Notes: generated by a model not told the origin, from the letters alone. A stretch of 64,000 nt of DNA from JAKFWF01 sp963750535 (GCA_963750535.1 CAVVRF010000028.1:186001-250000), one strand, 5' to 3'. Positions 17,956 to 27,279 are shown, counted from the stretch's first letter. Numbers and translations are program-made.

Positions 17956-18792
17956 TCAGCTGTCCACGAACGCGCGCTCGATCACGAAATGAGCCGGCTG
18001 ACTGTTGTTGCCTTCGATCAGGCCCCGCTCCGACAGCATCCGGCGCAACTCGAGCGTCATATGCGGATTGCCGCAGATCATGGCGCGGTCGGTTGCAGGG
18101 TCGAGCGCCGGCTGGCCGAGCTCCGCGAACAGCCGGCCGGATGCCAGCAGGTCGGTTACGCGGCCCTGGTGATGATACGGCTCGCGGGTGACGGTTGCAT
18201 AGTAGAGCAGCTTGTCGCCGACGAGCTCGGTAAGCAACTCGTCGCTCCGCGTTTTCATGACGAACTCGGTGGCGAACTCCAGCTCGGCAACCCGCCGGCA
18301 GCCATAGGCGACGACCACCGTCTCGAAGCGCTCCCAGGTCTCCGGGTCGCGCAGGATGCTGGCGAACGGCGCGAACCCGGTGCCGGTGCCGAGCAGGATC
18401 AGGCGCTTGCCCGGCAGCAGGTTGCGGAGCAGCAGCGTGCCGGTCGGCTTCACCCCGACCAGGACCTCGTCGCCGGGCCTGATATGCTGCAGCCGCGAAG
18501 TGAGCGGTCCGTCGGGCACCTTGATGCTGAAGAACTCGAGCTTGTCGTCATAGTTGGCGCTCGCCATGCTGTAGGCGCGCACCAGCGGCTTGCCGTCGAC
18601 TTCGAGGCCGATCATCGCGAACTGGCCGCTTTCGAAGCGGAACGACGGTGAGCGGGTCGTCGTGAAGCTGAAAAGCTTGTCGGTGTAATGGTTTATGTCC
18701 AGGACTCGTTCGCGCAGGAAGGCCGACGAGGCCTTCTTTGGCCGCTCGCGCTGAGGCTCGGCCAGCCGTTCGGTCGTCTCGAGCAGGGTCAC
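17956..18792 (-). CDS. fpr: Ferredoxin--NADP+ reductase
   Basis: A 278-residue plant-type FNR of the bacterial subclass I. GTG 18792 is chosen (GAGGGAG 7 nt upstream, MTLLETTERL). FAD-binding motif RAYSMASANYDDKLEF (RxYS), KPTGTLLL, NADP-binding LGTGTGFAPFASILRD, AICGNPHMTLE-like MICGNPHM, and C-terminal FVIERAFVDS ending in a short tail after the conserved aromatic/Val region. It exchanges electrons between NADPH and ferredoxin or flavodoxin, typically for oxidative-stress defence or Fe-S repair. Confidence 0.93.
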   Translation of the reverse strand: MTLLETTERLAEPQRERPKKASSAFLRERVLDINHYTDKLFSFTTTRSPSFRFESGQFAMIGLEVDGKPLVRAYSMASANYDDKLEFFSIKVPDGPLTSRLQHIRPGDEVLVGVKPTGTLLLRNLLPGKRLILLGTGTGFAPFASILRDPETWERFETVVVAYGCRRVAELEFATEFVMKTRSDELLTELVGDKLLYYATVTREPYHHQGRVTDLLASGRLFAELGQPALDPATDRAMICGNPHMTLELRRMLSERGLIEGNNSQPAHFVIERAFVDS

Positions 18793-19014
18793 AACGTCGC
18801 TCCCTCGTTCGCACCGCGATGACAGTGCAAAGCCTCCCATCGCAGCGGACGAAGGCCGGTCGGCCCGGTCCGGGCCATTCGAATATCGGGCTTCCTAGAT
18901 GTGTTTGTTGAACGAAATCAAATGCTGCATTGCCGCATCGTCAATGTCGGCATGGCTGGCGTGCGCAAATGCGGGCGGACATGGATGCTGCGCCCCAGAA
19001 GCCGGGCCGCAGCG

Positions 19015-20289
19015 TCAATAGATGAGGTAGCGCTGCCGAAGGGTCCTGAAGCGCTGCACCTCGCCTTGCCAGGCGGCGACGATCGCGCTCGCGGTCGCGC
19101 CCTGCTCGAGCAGCGCGTGCAAACGGTTGGTGCCGGCGATCTTGTTGAACATGTCGAGCTTGTCGAGCAGCGGCTTGCCGCGCGCCCGTGCCGCATCCCG
19201 CAGCGCGGTGAGTGCGTGGATCCCGACTTCGAGCGGCCGGTAGGCATCGATATCGGCGAGCTCGATGCGCACGGCGTTGACCCGCTCGCCTTCGAACCGG
19301 GGGTGCGCGGCGACGTTGGCGATCGACCGCGGCGTGTAGGTGGTTGCCTTGAAGCGCACGCCGGGCAACCGGGCATCGTTCAGCCGGGCGGCCAGCGCGC
19401 CGGCGTCGAGCCACGGCGCGCCGAATTGCGAGAACGGCGCCGGCGTGCCGCGCCCCTCGTTCACCAGTGTCTCGCCGACGATTCCGATGCCCGGATAGAC
19501 GAGAGCGGCGTCGAACGTGGGGATGTTCGGGCTGGTGGCGACCCACGGCAGGCCGGTTTGCGGCCACCGCATCGCGCGTCGCCATCCCTCGACCGGCATC
19601 ACCTGCAACTCGAGCCCGCCGAGGCCGCCGAGCCATCGTTCGCCCTTGATCATGCGTGCCAGCTCGCCGACCGTCATGCCGTGGACGATCGGGATCGGAT
19701 ATTGCCCGACGAACGAGCGAAAGCCCGGTTCGAGCACGAAGCCTGAAACGTCCTCGCCGCCGATCGGGTTCGGGCGGTCGAGCACGAAGAATGGAATCCG
19801 CCGGGCGGCCGCGGCCTGCATCGCGAGGCCCATGGTGGAGATGTAGGTGTAGAAGCGCACCCCGACGTCCTGGATGTCGAACACCAGGCAATCGAGTCCG
19901 TGCAGCATCTCAGGAGTTGGCTTCATCGCCGCGCCGTAGAGGCTGAGCACTGGCACACCGGTATTCGGGTCGCGGCCGTCACGCACCGTCGCGCCTGCCT
20001 CGGCGTTGCCACGGAAGCCATGCTCCGGCGCCAGGATCGCAGCGAGCTTGACGGCGGTGGACCGGGCCAGCAGGTCGACAAGGTGATCCACCGCCACCCG
20101 CCCGGTCTGATTGGTGATGAGGCCGACACGCTTGCCGGCGAGCGGCGCAAAGGCAGCGGCGGCCAGGGCTGCCGCTCCCGTTACCACGCCTGCCGCCGCG
20201 TGACCGTGACCAGATACCGCGCCGGTCGCGGCGGCCGCCATGCCGTGGATCACCGACCGGCGGTCGAGTGCGGTGCGGGCCGGGCTCAC
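19015..20289 (-). CDS. DUF1343 protein, NamZ-like exo-beta-N-acetylmuramidase
   Basis: A 424-residue exported protein with a Tat-like start (LDRRSVIHGMAAAATGAVSG). DUF1343 core: GKRVGLITNQTGRV, AILAPEHGFRGNAEAGATV, PVLSLYGAAMKPT, CLVFDIQDVGVRFYTYISTM, FVLDRPNPIGGEDVSG, VHGMTVGELARMIKGE, WVATSPNIPTFDAALVYPG, NEGRGTPAPFSQFGAPW. The family was shown in Bacillus to be NamZ, an exo-lytic N-acetylmuramidase acting in cell-wall recycling. GTG 20289 overlaps the TGA of the upstream DUF4231-like gene by two bases, so the two are translationally coupled. Confidence 0.88.
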   Translation of the reverse strand: MSPARTALDRRSVIHGMAAAATGAVSGHGHAAAGVVTGAAALAAAAFAPLAGKRVGLITNQTGRVAVDHLVDLLARSTAVKLAAILAPEHGFRGNAEAGATVRDGRDPNTGVPVLSLYGAAMKPTPEMLHGLDCLVFDIQDVGVRFYTYISTMGLAMQAAAARRIPFFVLDRPNPIGGEDVSGFVLEPGFRSFVGQYPIPIVHGMTVGELARMIKGERWLGGLGGLELQVMPVEGWRRAMRWPQTGLPWVATSPNIPTFDAALVYPGIGIVGETLVNEGRGTPAPFSQFGAPWLDAGALAARLNDARLPGVRFKATTYTPRSIANVAAHPRFEGERVNAVRIELADIDAYRPLEVGIHALTALRDAARARGKPLLDKLDMFNKIAGTNRLHALLEQGATASAIVAAWQGEVQRFRTLRQRYLIY

Positions 20290-21326
20290 GACGGCGCCCG
20301 ATCAGCGGCGACCGGTCCGCCCGCCGGCAGCGCGGCGGCGTCGGTTGGCCGCATCAGCGTCCACACCGCGTGCTCCTGCTCCATGATCAGGCGCGCCTCG
20401 GAGAAGAACTGGCGCAGGCTCGTTTCGTCGCCTTTTGCGCAGGCGGCCTGGACCTGGGGCAGACTGCGCTCGACGAGTTGCTGCAGCTTCTGGAAGGTCA
20501 CCTTGTAAAGCGCTGCCTTGCGCTCGTCCTCCTCCATGAACCCCCGTGACGTTGCGTGCGCCAGGATGCCCGAAGCCATTGTCGTTATGCCCAATTGCCA
20601 GCGGCTGGCATCTGGCAGGAGCAGGAGATCGACGGTCCTGGCCAGCACGGCCGGCAGCGGTACGCCGAGCCCGTTCACCACCGCGGCAATGCCGAGTATG
20701 CCGGCTGCGAGGATCAGCAGATAGCCGAAGATCCGCAACGGCGAGAGGTGACTGGCGACGCGGCCGTGCTGGACGGCGCGCTTCTTGAAGAATTTCATCT
20801 GGTCGTTGACGAACGCCGACATTGTCAGGCCGAGCCGCTGGCTGGCCGTCGCGGCGGCATCGCTGCCGGCCGGCGGCGCGGCGAACAGGATCGTGTCGAA
20901 GATCCGGCTGCGCAGGCGCTCGGCCTCGGCCCGGAACGTGATCCAATGGTCGCGCGGCTTCAGCCATCGTATCGTCAGCGTCGCCCCGAAGGTGATGGCC
21001 AGTGCCAGCGTCTGCAAGCCGCCGATGACCAGGCGCGGCGTGCCGCCGAACCTGTGCTCGAGCGGCAGCAGCAACAGCGCGCCGACCAGGATGCCGAACG
21101 TCGTCGCATACAATCCGCGGCGGCCCCACCGGCGGAAGCGGGCCTGCTCGGCAAGCGCGCGGGCATCGGCGCGCTCGAACGCGACGAGGCTCGCTTCGAC
21201 GCTTTCGCCGGCGACGATCGACCGGACCGGGGCGTCGGCCGGCAGCGTGGCGAGATAGTCCTCGATCGCCGCGCGCTGGTACAATCCCGATGCGGCGGCC
21301 GTGGACCGCTGTGCAGTTGACGCCAT
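20286..21326 (-). CDS. DUF4231/SLATT-like membrane protein
   Basis: A 346-residue protein from ATG 21326 (GGAGGTGGGGG upstream). Hydrophobic segments lie at GLYATTFGILVGALLLLP, LVIGGLQTLALAITFGATLT, FGYLLILAAGILGIAAVVNG and possibly LGITTMASGILAH. A charged helix RDHWITFRAEAERLRSRIFD follows the first pair, the arrangement seen in DUF4231 proteins. An amphipathic C-terminal region includes KVTFQKLQQLVERSLPQVQA. The assignment rests on architecture, not strong motifs. SLATT-type pores can be effectors in conflict systems, but no cyclase, NTPase or toxin gene is near; coupling to a peptidoglycan hydrolase is the only context. Confidence 0.65.
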   Translation of the reverse strand: MASTAQRSTAAASGLYQRAAIEDYLATLPADAPVRSIVAGESVEASLVAFERADARALAEQARFRRWGRRGLYATTFGILVGALLLLPLEHRFGGTPRLVIGGLQTLALAITFGATLTIRWLKPRDHWITFRAEAERLRSRIFDTILFAAPPAGSDAAATASQRLGLTMSAFVNDQMKFFKKRAVQHGRVASHLSPLRIFGYLLILAAGILGIAAVVNGLGVPLPAVLARTVDLLLLPDASRWQLGITTMASGILAHATSRGFMEEDERKAALYKVTFQKLQQLVERSLPQVQAACAKGDETSLRQFFSEARLIMEQEHAVWTLMRPTDAAALPAGGPVAADRAPS

Positions 21327-21366
21327 ATCCCCCACCTCCAGGCGCTTTTCCGTCCGCCCCCGGCGA

Positions 21367-21975
21367 TCAGCCCTGCAGCTTCGTCGCCAGCATCGACGGC
21401 CGCGTCTCGAAAGTCTCGTACCAGGCGGCGGTGGCCGGGAACGAGTTGCGCCAGCCGAGGCCCGGGAAGCGCAGGTCGAGATAGCTGAGCGCGCACGCAT
21501 AGCTGATGGTGCCGATATCGACGCGGTCGGCGAGCTTCGGTGCGGCGGCCTCGAGGGCGACGAGCGTCGTCTTGATCTTGTCGGTCTGGCCGGCGAGCCA
21601 CTCCGGCCACAGCTTGTCGCCGGGCCGCAGGGCGGTCTCATAGCGGGCAAGCAGCGCCGCGCCCAAAATACCATCCGCCATCGCCTGATCGACGATCGCC
21701 TGCCAGCGCGCGCTGTTGCGCGGGAACAGCGTGCCGCCGCCGGCGACGTGGTCGAGATACTCGCAGATCACGCGGCTGTCGGCGAGCATGCGGCCGTCGT
21801 CGGCGATCAGGGTCGGCACCTGTCCGAGCGGATTTTGCGCGATGATGGTCTTGTCGCGATTGATCGGGCTCGCCGCGCAGGCGACCTTTTCGATTCTGTC
21901 GGCGAGCTTGAGCTCATGCGCGCACACCAGCACCTTGCGGACATACGGAGAGGTCGGCGAGAAGAACAGCTTCAT
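21367..21975 (-). CDS. Glutathione S-transferase family protein
   Basis: A 202-residue cytosolic GST. The N-terminal thioredoxin-like domain starts MKLFFSPTSPYVRKVLVCAH, with the glutathione-binding Ser/Pro region SPYVRK, cis-Pro in GQVPTLI and DSRVICEYLD. The all-helical C-terminal domain has a motif near VDIGTISYACALSYLDLRFP. The Ser-x-x-x-R-K pattern is of the beta/theta-like bacterial type. Substrate unknown. Confidence 0.9.
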   Translation of the reverse strand: MKLFFSPTSPYVRKVLVCAHELKLADRIEKVACAASPINRDKTIIAQNPLGQVPTLIADDGRMLADSRVICEYLDHVAGGGTLFPRNSARWQAIVDQAMADGILGAALLARYETALRPGDKLWPEWLAGQTDKIKTTLVALEAAAPKLADRVDIGTISYACALSYLDLRFPGLGWRNSFPATAAWYETFETRPSMLATKLQG

Positions 21976-22026
21976 GACTTTTCCTGGTCGTTTGCTGGCG
22001 GTTGACGTCGGGAGGAACGCCGGGGC

Positions 22027-23958
22027 TCAGGCCTCGGCGAGGGCGGCGATCAGTGCACCCTGGGTGACCTGGGCGCCCTCTTTCGCGGCGATCCTGGCGA
22101 TGGTGCCGTCGCGGGCCGCGTGCAGGACATGCTCCATCTTCATCGCCTCGACCACGGCGACCTTGTCGCCCTTGAGGATCGGGTCGCCCTCGGCGACGAA
22201 AATCTTCGCCAGGCGGCCGTTGATCGGGGCCCGGATGGTGTCGGTCGAGCCGCCGTCGGCGACCGCGTCGATGTCATAGGTCGGCCATTCGACGGCGTAG
22301 CGCACGTTCTCGGCATAGGCGTAGGCGCGGCCGCCGGCGAGGGTGGAGTAGAGATTGCTGCCGACGTGGTGCGGGCCCATGCCGTCGACGTAGACGAAGC
22401 CGGGCTCGGTCCACTCGACATCGAACCGCCGGGGCGATCCGTCGACCAGGGTCGCCACGGTCTGGCGGCGCGGCGGGCCAAGCTGGAAGGCGTCGACCGT
22501 CGACCACGGATCGCCCGTCACCTGCCCGCGGCGGGTCTCCATGAGCTGCGCCACGGCGTCGCCGAGGCCTCGCTTCAACTCATCCGCATCGATGCTCGTC
22601 AGCCGCTCGAGCTCGCGGCCGATGAAGCCGGTGTCGACAATGCCGTCGATGACATCGGAGTGATCGATCAGCCGCTCGAGGAACGCCGCGTTGGTCTTCG
22701 GCCCGAGGATCTCGAGCTCGTCGAGGCCGGTGGCCAGGCGATCGATCGCGGTTTCGCGATCGGGCCCGATGCCGATCAGCTTGGCGATCATCGAATCGTA
22801 GAACGGCGAGATCTCGCTGCCGGTCCCGATGCCGGTCTCGAGCCGCAGTCCCTCGATCGCGGGAAGGTCGAACAGATCGATGCGGCCGATGCTCGGCAGG
22901 AACCCCTTCGCCGGGTCCTCGGCGCACAGCCGGCCCTCGATCGCATGGCCGTTGAGGTGGATGTCGGCCTGCCGCCGCGGCAGCTTCTCGCCCGCCGCGA
23001 CCCGCAACTGCCATTCGACGAGATCGAGCCCGGTGATTTCCTCGGTCACCGGATGCTCGACCTGCAACCGGGTGTTCATCTCGATGAAATACCACGGCGC
23101 GTCGGCGACGAGCTTGCCGCCCTCGACCAGGAATTCGACGGTGCCGGCACCGGCATATCCGACCGATTTGGCGAGCTTGACCGCGGCGCTGCAGATCTTC
23201 TCGCGCAACTGTGGCGACATGCCGGGGGCCGGCGCTTCCTCGATCACCTTCTGGTTGCGCCGCTGCAGCGTGCAGTCGCGCTCGAACAGATGCACCACGT
23301 TGCCGTGATTGTCGCCGAACACCTGCACCTCGATGTGGCGGGGGGCGACGACGAACTTCTCGACCAGCACATCGGGATTGCCGAACGCCGACTTGGCCTC
23401 GCGCTGGGCGCTGTCGAGCAGACTGGCAAAGTCGCCCGGGTTGTCGACCAGCCGCATGCCGCGACCGCCGCCGCCGGCGACGGCCTTGATCATGACCGGA
23501 TAGCCGATGCGCTCGGCCTCGGCCTTGAGCGTTCTGACGTCCTGGGCCGCGCCCTGGTAGCCGGGCACCACCGGCACGCCGGCACGAAGTGCTAGATCCT
23601 TGGCCGCAGCCTTGCCGCCGAGCGCGCGCATCGCCGCCGCCGTCGGCCCGACGAAGATGATGCCGGCCCGGGCGCACGCCTCGGGCAGGTCGGCGTTCTC
23701 CGACAGGAAGCCGTAGCCGGGGTGGATCGCGTTGGCGCCAGTGCGCTGCGCCGCCTCGATGATCTTGCCGAGGTCGAGATAGCTCTCGGTCGCCGGCGAC
23801 GGGCCGATGTGGACCGCCTCGTCCGCCTGCGCCACGTGCATCGCGCCGGCATCGGCATCGGAGTAGACCGCGACGGTCCTGATGCCCATCCGGCGCGCGG
23901 TACGGATGATGCGGCAGGCGATCTCGCCGCGGTTCGCGATCAGCAGCTTCTTCAGCAT
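22027..23958 (-). CDS. Biotin carboxylase/BCCP subunit of an acyl-CoA carboxylase (MccA-like)
   Basis: A 643-residue alpha subunit. Biotin carboxylase part: LLIANRGEIACRIIRTARRM, NAIHPGYGFLSENAD, ATP-grasp glycine loop KAVAGGGGRGMRLV, IEVQVFGDNHGNVVHLFERD, FIEMNTRLQVEHPVTE. Linker, then the biotinyl domain with VEAMKMEHVLHA (biotinylated Lys607). Such subunits serve 3-methylcrotonyl-, propionyl-, geranyl- or acetyl-CoA carboxylases; no beta (carboxyltransferase) gene is near, so the substrate is unresolved. MEHVLHA resembles MccA. A small exported protein gene ends 23 nt upstream. Confidence 0.9.
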   Translation of the reverse strand: MLKKLLIANRGEIACRIIRTARRMGIRTVAVYSDADAGAMHVAQADEAVHIGPSPATESYLDLGKIIEAAQRTGANAIHPGYGFLSENADLPEACARAGIIFVGPTAAAMRALGGKAAAKDLALRAGVPVVPGYQGAAQDVRTLKAEAERIGYPVMIKAVAGGGGRGMRLVDNPGDFASLLDSAQREAKSAFGNPDVLVEKFVVAPRHIEVQVFGDNHGNVVHLFERDCTLQRRNQKVIEEAPAPGMSPQLREKICSAAVKLAKSVGYAGAGTVEFLVEGGKLVADAPWYFIEMNTRLQVEHPVTEEITGLDLVEWQLRVAAGEKLPRRQADIHLNGHAIEGRLCAEDPAKGFLPSIGRIDLFDLPAIEGLRLETGIGTGSEISPFYDSMIAKLIGIGPDRETAIDRLATGLDELEILGPKTNAAFLERLIDHSDVIDGIVDTGFIGRELERLTSIDADELKRGLGDAVAQLMETRRGQVTGDPWSTVDAFQLGPPRRQTVATLVDGSPRRFDVEWTEPGFVYVDGMGPHHVGSNLYSTLAGGRAYAYAENVRYAVEWPTYDIDAVADGGSTDTIRAPINGRLAKIFVAEGDPILKGDKVAVVEAMKMEHVLHAARDGTIARIAAKEGAQVTQGALIAALAEA

Positions 23959-23981
23959 GTGGTTTCAACCCGTGAGCTGCA

Positions 23982-24423
23982 TCATTTCGGCAGGCAGAAG
24001 CCTTGATATTGCGCGACGACCGGCTCGCCGAAAAGCCCGAAGTGGCGCGAGTGGACGGCGGGATGGCTGCCCGCCGCCGGATCGCGGTCATAGATCGTGG
24101 TGATGTTGAGGAAGCCTTCCGCCACCACTTCCAGGTAGTGATTGGCGTTGAGCGCCCGCACGACGCGCAGCTGGCCGCGCCCCTTCGGCGTGACGAGCCC
24201 AGCCTTCTGTCCATCGAGATCGATGTCGGCGATCTCGAACGACATCGGCGTCGCGATGGCACGGTGGAACTTCGCCTCGGCATAGGTAAGCGTAGTGCCG
24301 GCCTCGAAGTTGCACACGAAGCCCGTACGGCGTATCGGCGGCCTCGGCCGAGGTTACCGCCAGGGCGAGGCCTGCAACGCAGGCGGCCGCCGCCACGGCG
24401 CCCGCAATCGACTGATATCGCAA
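23982..24423 (-). CDS. Small exported protein of unknown function (one frameshift)
   Basis: About 146 residues after repair. TTG 24423 (GAGGAA upstream) gives MRYQSIAGAVAAAACVAGLA, a signal peptide cut near SAEA-A. Near 24322 an extra G splits DTPYG from FVCNFEAGTTLTYAEAKFHR. The mature part has IADIDLDGQKAGLVTPKGRG, LRVVRALNANHYLEVVAEGF and LNITTIYDRDPAAGSHPAVHSRHFGL, ending in FCLPK. I do not recognise the family. It lies in the same direction as the carboxylase gene, 23 nt away, and diverges from the creatininase-family gene. Confidence 0.7.
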
Positions 24424-24558
24424 TGCCAGTTCCTCCCTCGGCGCGAGTGGTCGCACTGGCGCCATTGAAGTTGGTTGCGAGGCGGAGTGCAATGGGGCCA
24501 GTGTCGGGTATGGTTTCCAGGCGACGACGGTCCGACTGCATTTTCGAGGAGCCCATTC

Positions 24559-25359
24559 ATGCACCAGCCGACCAGAAAGAGCCGATGGAGCGACCTCACC
24601 ACCAAGGATTTCATCGGTCTCGATCCGGAGAGCACGATCGCCGTATTGCCGGTCGCGGCGATCGAGCAGCATGGGCCGCATCTGCCGGTTTCGACCGACA
24701 CGGTGATCGCCGAGGGCATGATCGGCGAGGTGCTGAAGCGGCTGCCCGAGGATCTGCACCTGCTGGTGCTGCCGACCCAGTCGATCGGCAAGTCGAACGA
24801 GCATTTGCGCTCGCCGGGTACGATCACGCTGTCGGCGGAGACCGCCATACGCGCCTGGATCGAGATCGGCGAAGCCGTGCACCGGGCCGGGCTGCGCAAG
24901 CTGGTGATGGTGAACTCGCACGGCGGCAACGTCGACATCCTCGGCATCGTCGCGCGCGAGCTGCGCGTGCGGCTGCAGATGCTGGTGGTGTCGGCGGCGT
25001 GGAGCCGCCTCGGGCGGCCGCCGGGGCTCTATACCGACCAGGAGCTTAGCGTCGGCATTCACGCGGGCGATATCGAGACCTCGATGATGCTGCATTTCCG
25101 GCCCGACCTCGTGCACATGGAGTACGCCGGCAATTTCGCGCCGGCGACGATCGAGATCGCGCGCGAGTTCGATATCCTCCGGCCGACAGGCTTCAATGCC
25201 TTCGGCTGGATCGCCCAGGACCTGCACGAATCTGGCGCCGCCGGCGACGCCTCTCGCGCCACCGCCGAAAAGGGGCGGGTCACGGCCGAGTTCCAGGCGC
25301 TGGAATTCATCAAGCTCGTCCGCGACGTGACGCGGTTCGGGCTCGACCGGCTGGCATGA
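24559..25359 (+). CDS. Creatininase-family (MftE-like) amidohydrolase
   Basis: A 266-residue metal-dependent enzyme from ATG 24559 (GAGGAG 7 nt upstream). Metal-binding signature: VLPVAAIEQHGPHLPVSTDT (Glu, His, Asp), KSNEHLRSPGT, MVNSHGGNVDI and HAGDIETSMML (Glu). Members include creatininase, FAPy deformylase ArfB and the mycofactocin peptidase MftE. No mycofactocin or riboflavin-related gene is near. A cytosolic amide hydrolase with unknown substrate is the safe call. Confidence 0.88.
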   Translation: MHQPTRKSRWSDLTTKDFIGLDPESTIAVLPVAAIEQHGPHLPVSTDTVIAEGMIGEVLKRLPEDLHLLVLPTQSIGKSNEHLRSPGTITLSAETAIRAWIEIGEAVHRAGLRKLVMVNSHGGNVDILGIVARELRVRLQMLVVSAAWSRLGRPPGLYTDQELSVGIHAGDIETSMMLHFRPDLVHMEYAGNFAPATIEIAREFDILRPTGFNAFGWIAQDLHESGAAGDASRATAEKGRVTAEFQALEFIKLVRDVTRFGLDRLA

Positions 25360-25818
25360 TCACGGCAGCCGCGGCAGGTAGGCGGTTGCCTCGACCTCCA
25401 CAAGTATTTCCGGGCTCGGCAGCATGCCGCTGACCTCGACTACTGTTGAAACCGGCGGGTCGTCGGGGAAAAACTGGCGCCGCACCCGATTATAGTGCGG
25501 ATAATCCCGAAGATCCTTGAAGTATTGGACGAGCTTGAAGACGTCGGCGATCGTGCCGCCGGCCTCTTCCATGGTCGCGCGGATCTTGTCGAGGACGACC
25601 CAGCTCTGCGCCAGGATCGGCCCCTCCTTGATGTCGACGGAAAATTCCCCTGTGCGTCCAAGGCTTTGCTGAGCCTCCACCGGAATGTCATCGAATCCCC
25701 GGATGATGCGTCCGGCTTTCGGATCGACCGCGATGACACCGGATAGGAAAACGAAGTCACCCTTCCGTTTCCAGGCCGCGTAGCGTGCCAAAGGCTCCGC
25801 CGCTCTTGGCTTTTCCAT
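25360..25818 (-). CDS. RidA/YjgF-family protein
   Basis: A 152-residue Rid-superfamily protein. Signature: YAAWKRKGDFVFLSGVIAVD, MEEAGGTIADVFKLVQYFKD and the C-terminal VEVSGMLPSPEILVEVEATA. The active-site arginine of true RidA (in RxxVxVAxLP) is not present; that position reads STVVEVSGML, so imine deaminase activity is doubtful and a Rid4-7-like role is more likely. The gene converges on the creatininase-family gene with stop codons adjacent, suggesting they are regulated separately. Confidence 0.85.
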   Translation of the reverse strand: MEKPRAAEPLARYAAWKRKGDFVFLSGVIAVDPKAGRIIRGFDDIPVEAQQSLGRTGEFSVDIKEGPILAQSWVVLDKIRATMEEAGGTIADVFKLVQYFKDLRDYPHYNRVRRQFFPDDPPVSTVVEVSGMLPSPEILVEVEATAYLPRLP

Positions 25819-25883
25819 GTATCTCTTCCTCGCTCAGGGCCGTGCCGACAGGTTGCCGCCAGTCTAGTCCGCTCTCCGGGCCT

Positions 25884-25909
25884 GTTTCGAGCCGCGGCGG
25901 GCTCGAAAC
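25884..25909. promoter_or_regulatory. Perfect 10-bp palindrome between ridA-like gene and accA
   Basis: GTTTCGAGCC and GGCTCGAAAC flank a 6-nt spacer GCGGCG. It lies in the 313-bp region between the divergent ridA-like gene and accA. Either an operator or a hairpin. A second, weaker inverted pair GCGGGAT (25939-25945)/ATCCCGC (25964-25970) follows. Nothing else in this gap looks coding. Confidence 0.5.
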
Positions 25910-26131
25910 GAACCTAGCGAATATTGTTTCTAGCTTGAGCGGGATCAAAAAGTCCGCTTCAGAATCCCGCCGCGCGCTTGCAATCTCCGCCTCGACCGGC
26001 ACAGTAGTATCGGCCTGATGATTTACAATCCGATCGCAGCTTGCCTTGACTTGATGGCTCGAGCCGTGGCGAATGCGGCCAGAAAACCTGATTGATGCCG
26101 CGCCCGAGTGGCTTGGCGCGCACGAGCCGGA

Positions 26132-27142
26132 ATGGCCAAAGGTGAAGCCTTGAACCAACAGACACCACCGTCGGACGATCAGCTGCCGATCCGCACCTAT
26201 CTCAAATGGGAAGCGCCGATCCTCGAGCTCGAGCGCAAGGTCGCCGAGCTCAAGACACTGAACGCCGGGGATAATTCGGTTTCGATCGCCGATGAGATCA
26301 GCAAGCTTCAGCAGAAGTCGCGGCAGGCGCTGGTCGACACCTATGCGAAATTGTCGCCGTGGCAGAAGACCGAGGTGGCACGGCACCCCGAGCGCCCGCA
26401 TACGCTCGATTTCATCAGCGCCTTGATCGAGGACTTCACGCCGCTCGCCGGCGACCGCTACTTCGCCGAGGATGCCGCGATCATGGGCGGCATGGGCAGC
26501 TTTCGCGGGCGCTCGGTAATGGTGATGGGGCATGAGAAGGGCGCCGACACCGAAGGGCGCATCCGCCACAACTTCGGCATGGCCAAGCCGGAGGGCTACC
26601 GCAAGGCAATTCGGCTGATGGAGCTGGCCGAGCGCTTCGACATGCCGGTGATCACCCTGATCGACACCCCCGGCGCCTACCCCGGCATCGGTGCCGAGGA
26701 GCGCGGCCAGGCGGAGGCGATCGCGCGCTCGACCGACGTCTGCCTGGGGCTTGGCACGCCGATCATCTCGGTGGTGATCGGCGAAGGTGGATCGGGCGGG
26801 GCGGTCGCGATCGCCACCGCGAACCGCATCCTGATGCTGGAGCATGCGATCTACACGGTCGCCTCGCCGGAAGCGGCCGCCTCGATCCTGTGGCGCGACG
26901 CGGCCCGCGCCATCGACGCGGCGACCAACATGAAGATCACCGCCCAGGATCTCCTCAATCTCAAGGTCATCGACGGCATCGTTCCCGAGCCGATCGGGGG
27001 CGCGCACCGCGATCGGGCGGGCATGATGAAGGCGGCCGGCGATGCGATCGCCAAGGCCCTGGCCGAGTTCGAGGGCATGACGCCGACGCAGGTGCGCCGC
27101 CAGCGGCAGGATCGGTTCATGGCCATCGGCCAATCGATCTGA
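26132..27142 (+). CDS. accA: Acetyl-CoA carboxylase carboxyltransferase subunit alpha
   Basis: A ~336-residue alpha subunit of the carboxyltransferase that makes malonyl-CoA for fatty-acid synthesis. N-terminal helix LKWEAPILELERKVAELK, then EDFTPLAGDRYFAEDAAIMG, GHEKGADTEGRIRHNFGMAK, PVITLIDTPGAYPGIGAEER, SVVIGEGGSGGAVAI (oxyanion Gly-Gly) and LEHAIYTVASPEAAASILWR. ATG 26132 fits the family better than ATG 26108; TTG 26150 is possible. accD is not in the window, as is common for dispersed acc genes. Confidence 0.95.
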   Translation: MAKGEALNQQTPPSDDQLPIRTYLKWEAPILELERKVAELKTLNAGDNSVSIADEISKLQQKSRQALVDTYAKLSPWQKTEVARHPERPHTLDFISALIEDFTPLAGDRYFAEDAAIMGGMGSFRGRSVMVMGHEKGADTEGRIRHNFGMAKPEGYRKAIRLMELAERFDMPVITLIDTPGAYPGIGAEERGQAEAIARSTDVCLGLGTPIISVVIGEGGSGGAVAIATANRILMLEHAIYTVASPEAAASILWRDAARAIDAATNMKITAQDLLNLKVIDGIVPEPIGGAHRDRAGMMKAAGDAIAKALAEFEGMTPTQVRRQRQDRFMAIGQSI

Positions 27143-27279
27143 GCAAGCCGATCCAGACCAATCGATCCGAGCACAACGGCGACCTGAATTCCGCCCAATT
27201 CAGGCGGCCACTCTGTCGCTGTGGGGGTGTCCGAAACCCGTTGGCCCGGTGATCAAAAAGTGGTAACGAATCACTTACG

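Noticed and set aside
20286..21326. SMODS/CBASS-type defence system around the DUF4231-like gene
   Set aside because: No nucleotide cyclase, NTPase or other effector gene is adjacent.
22120..23595. 491-codon open frame opposite the biotin carboxylase gene
   Set aside because: Antisense shadow; biotin carboxylase motifs are continuous on the minus strand.
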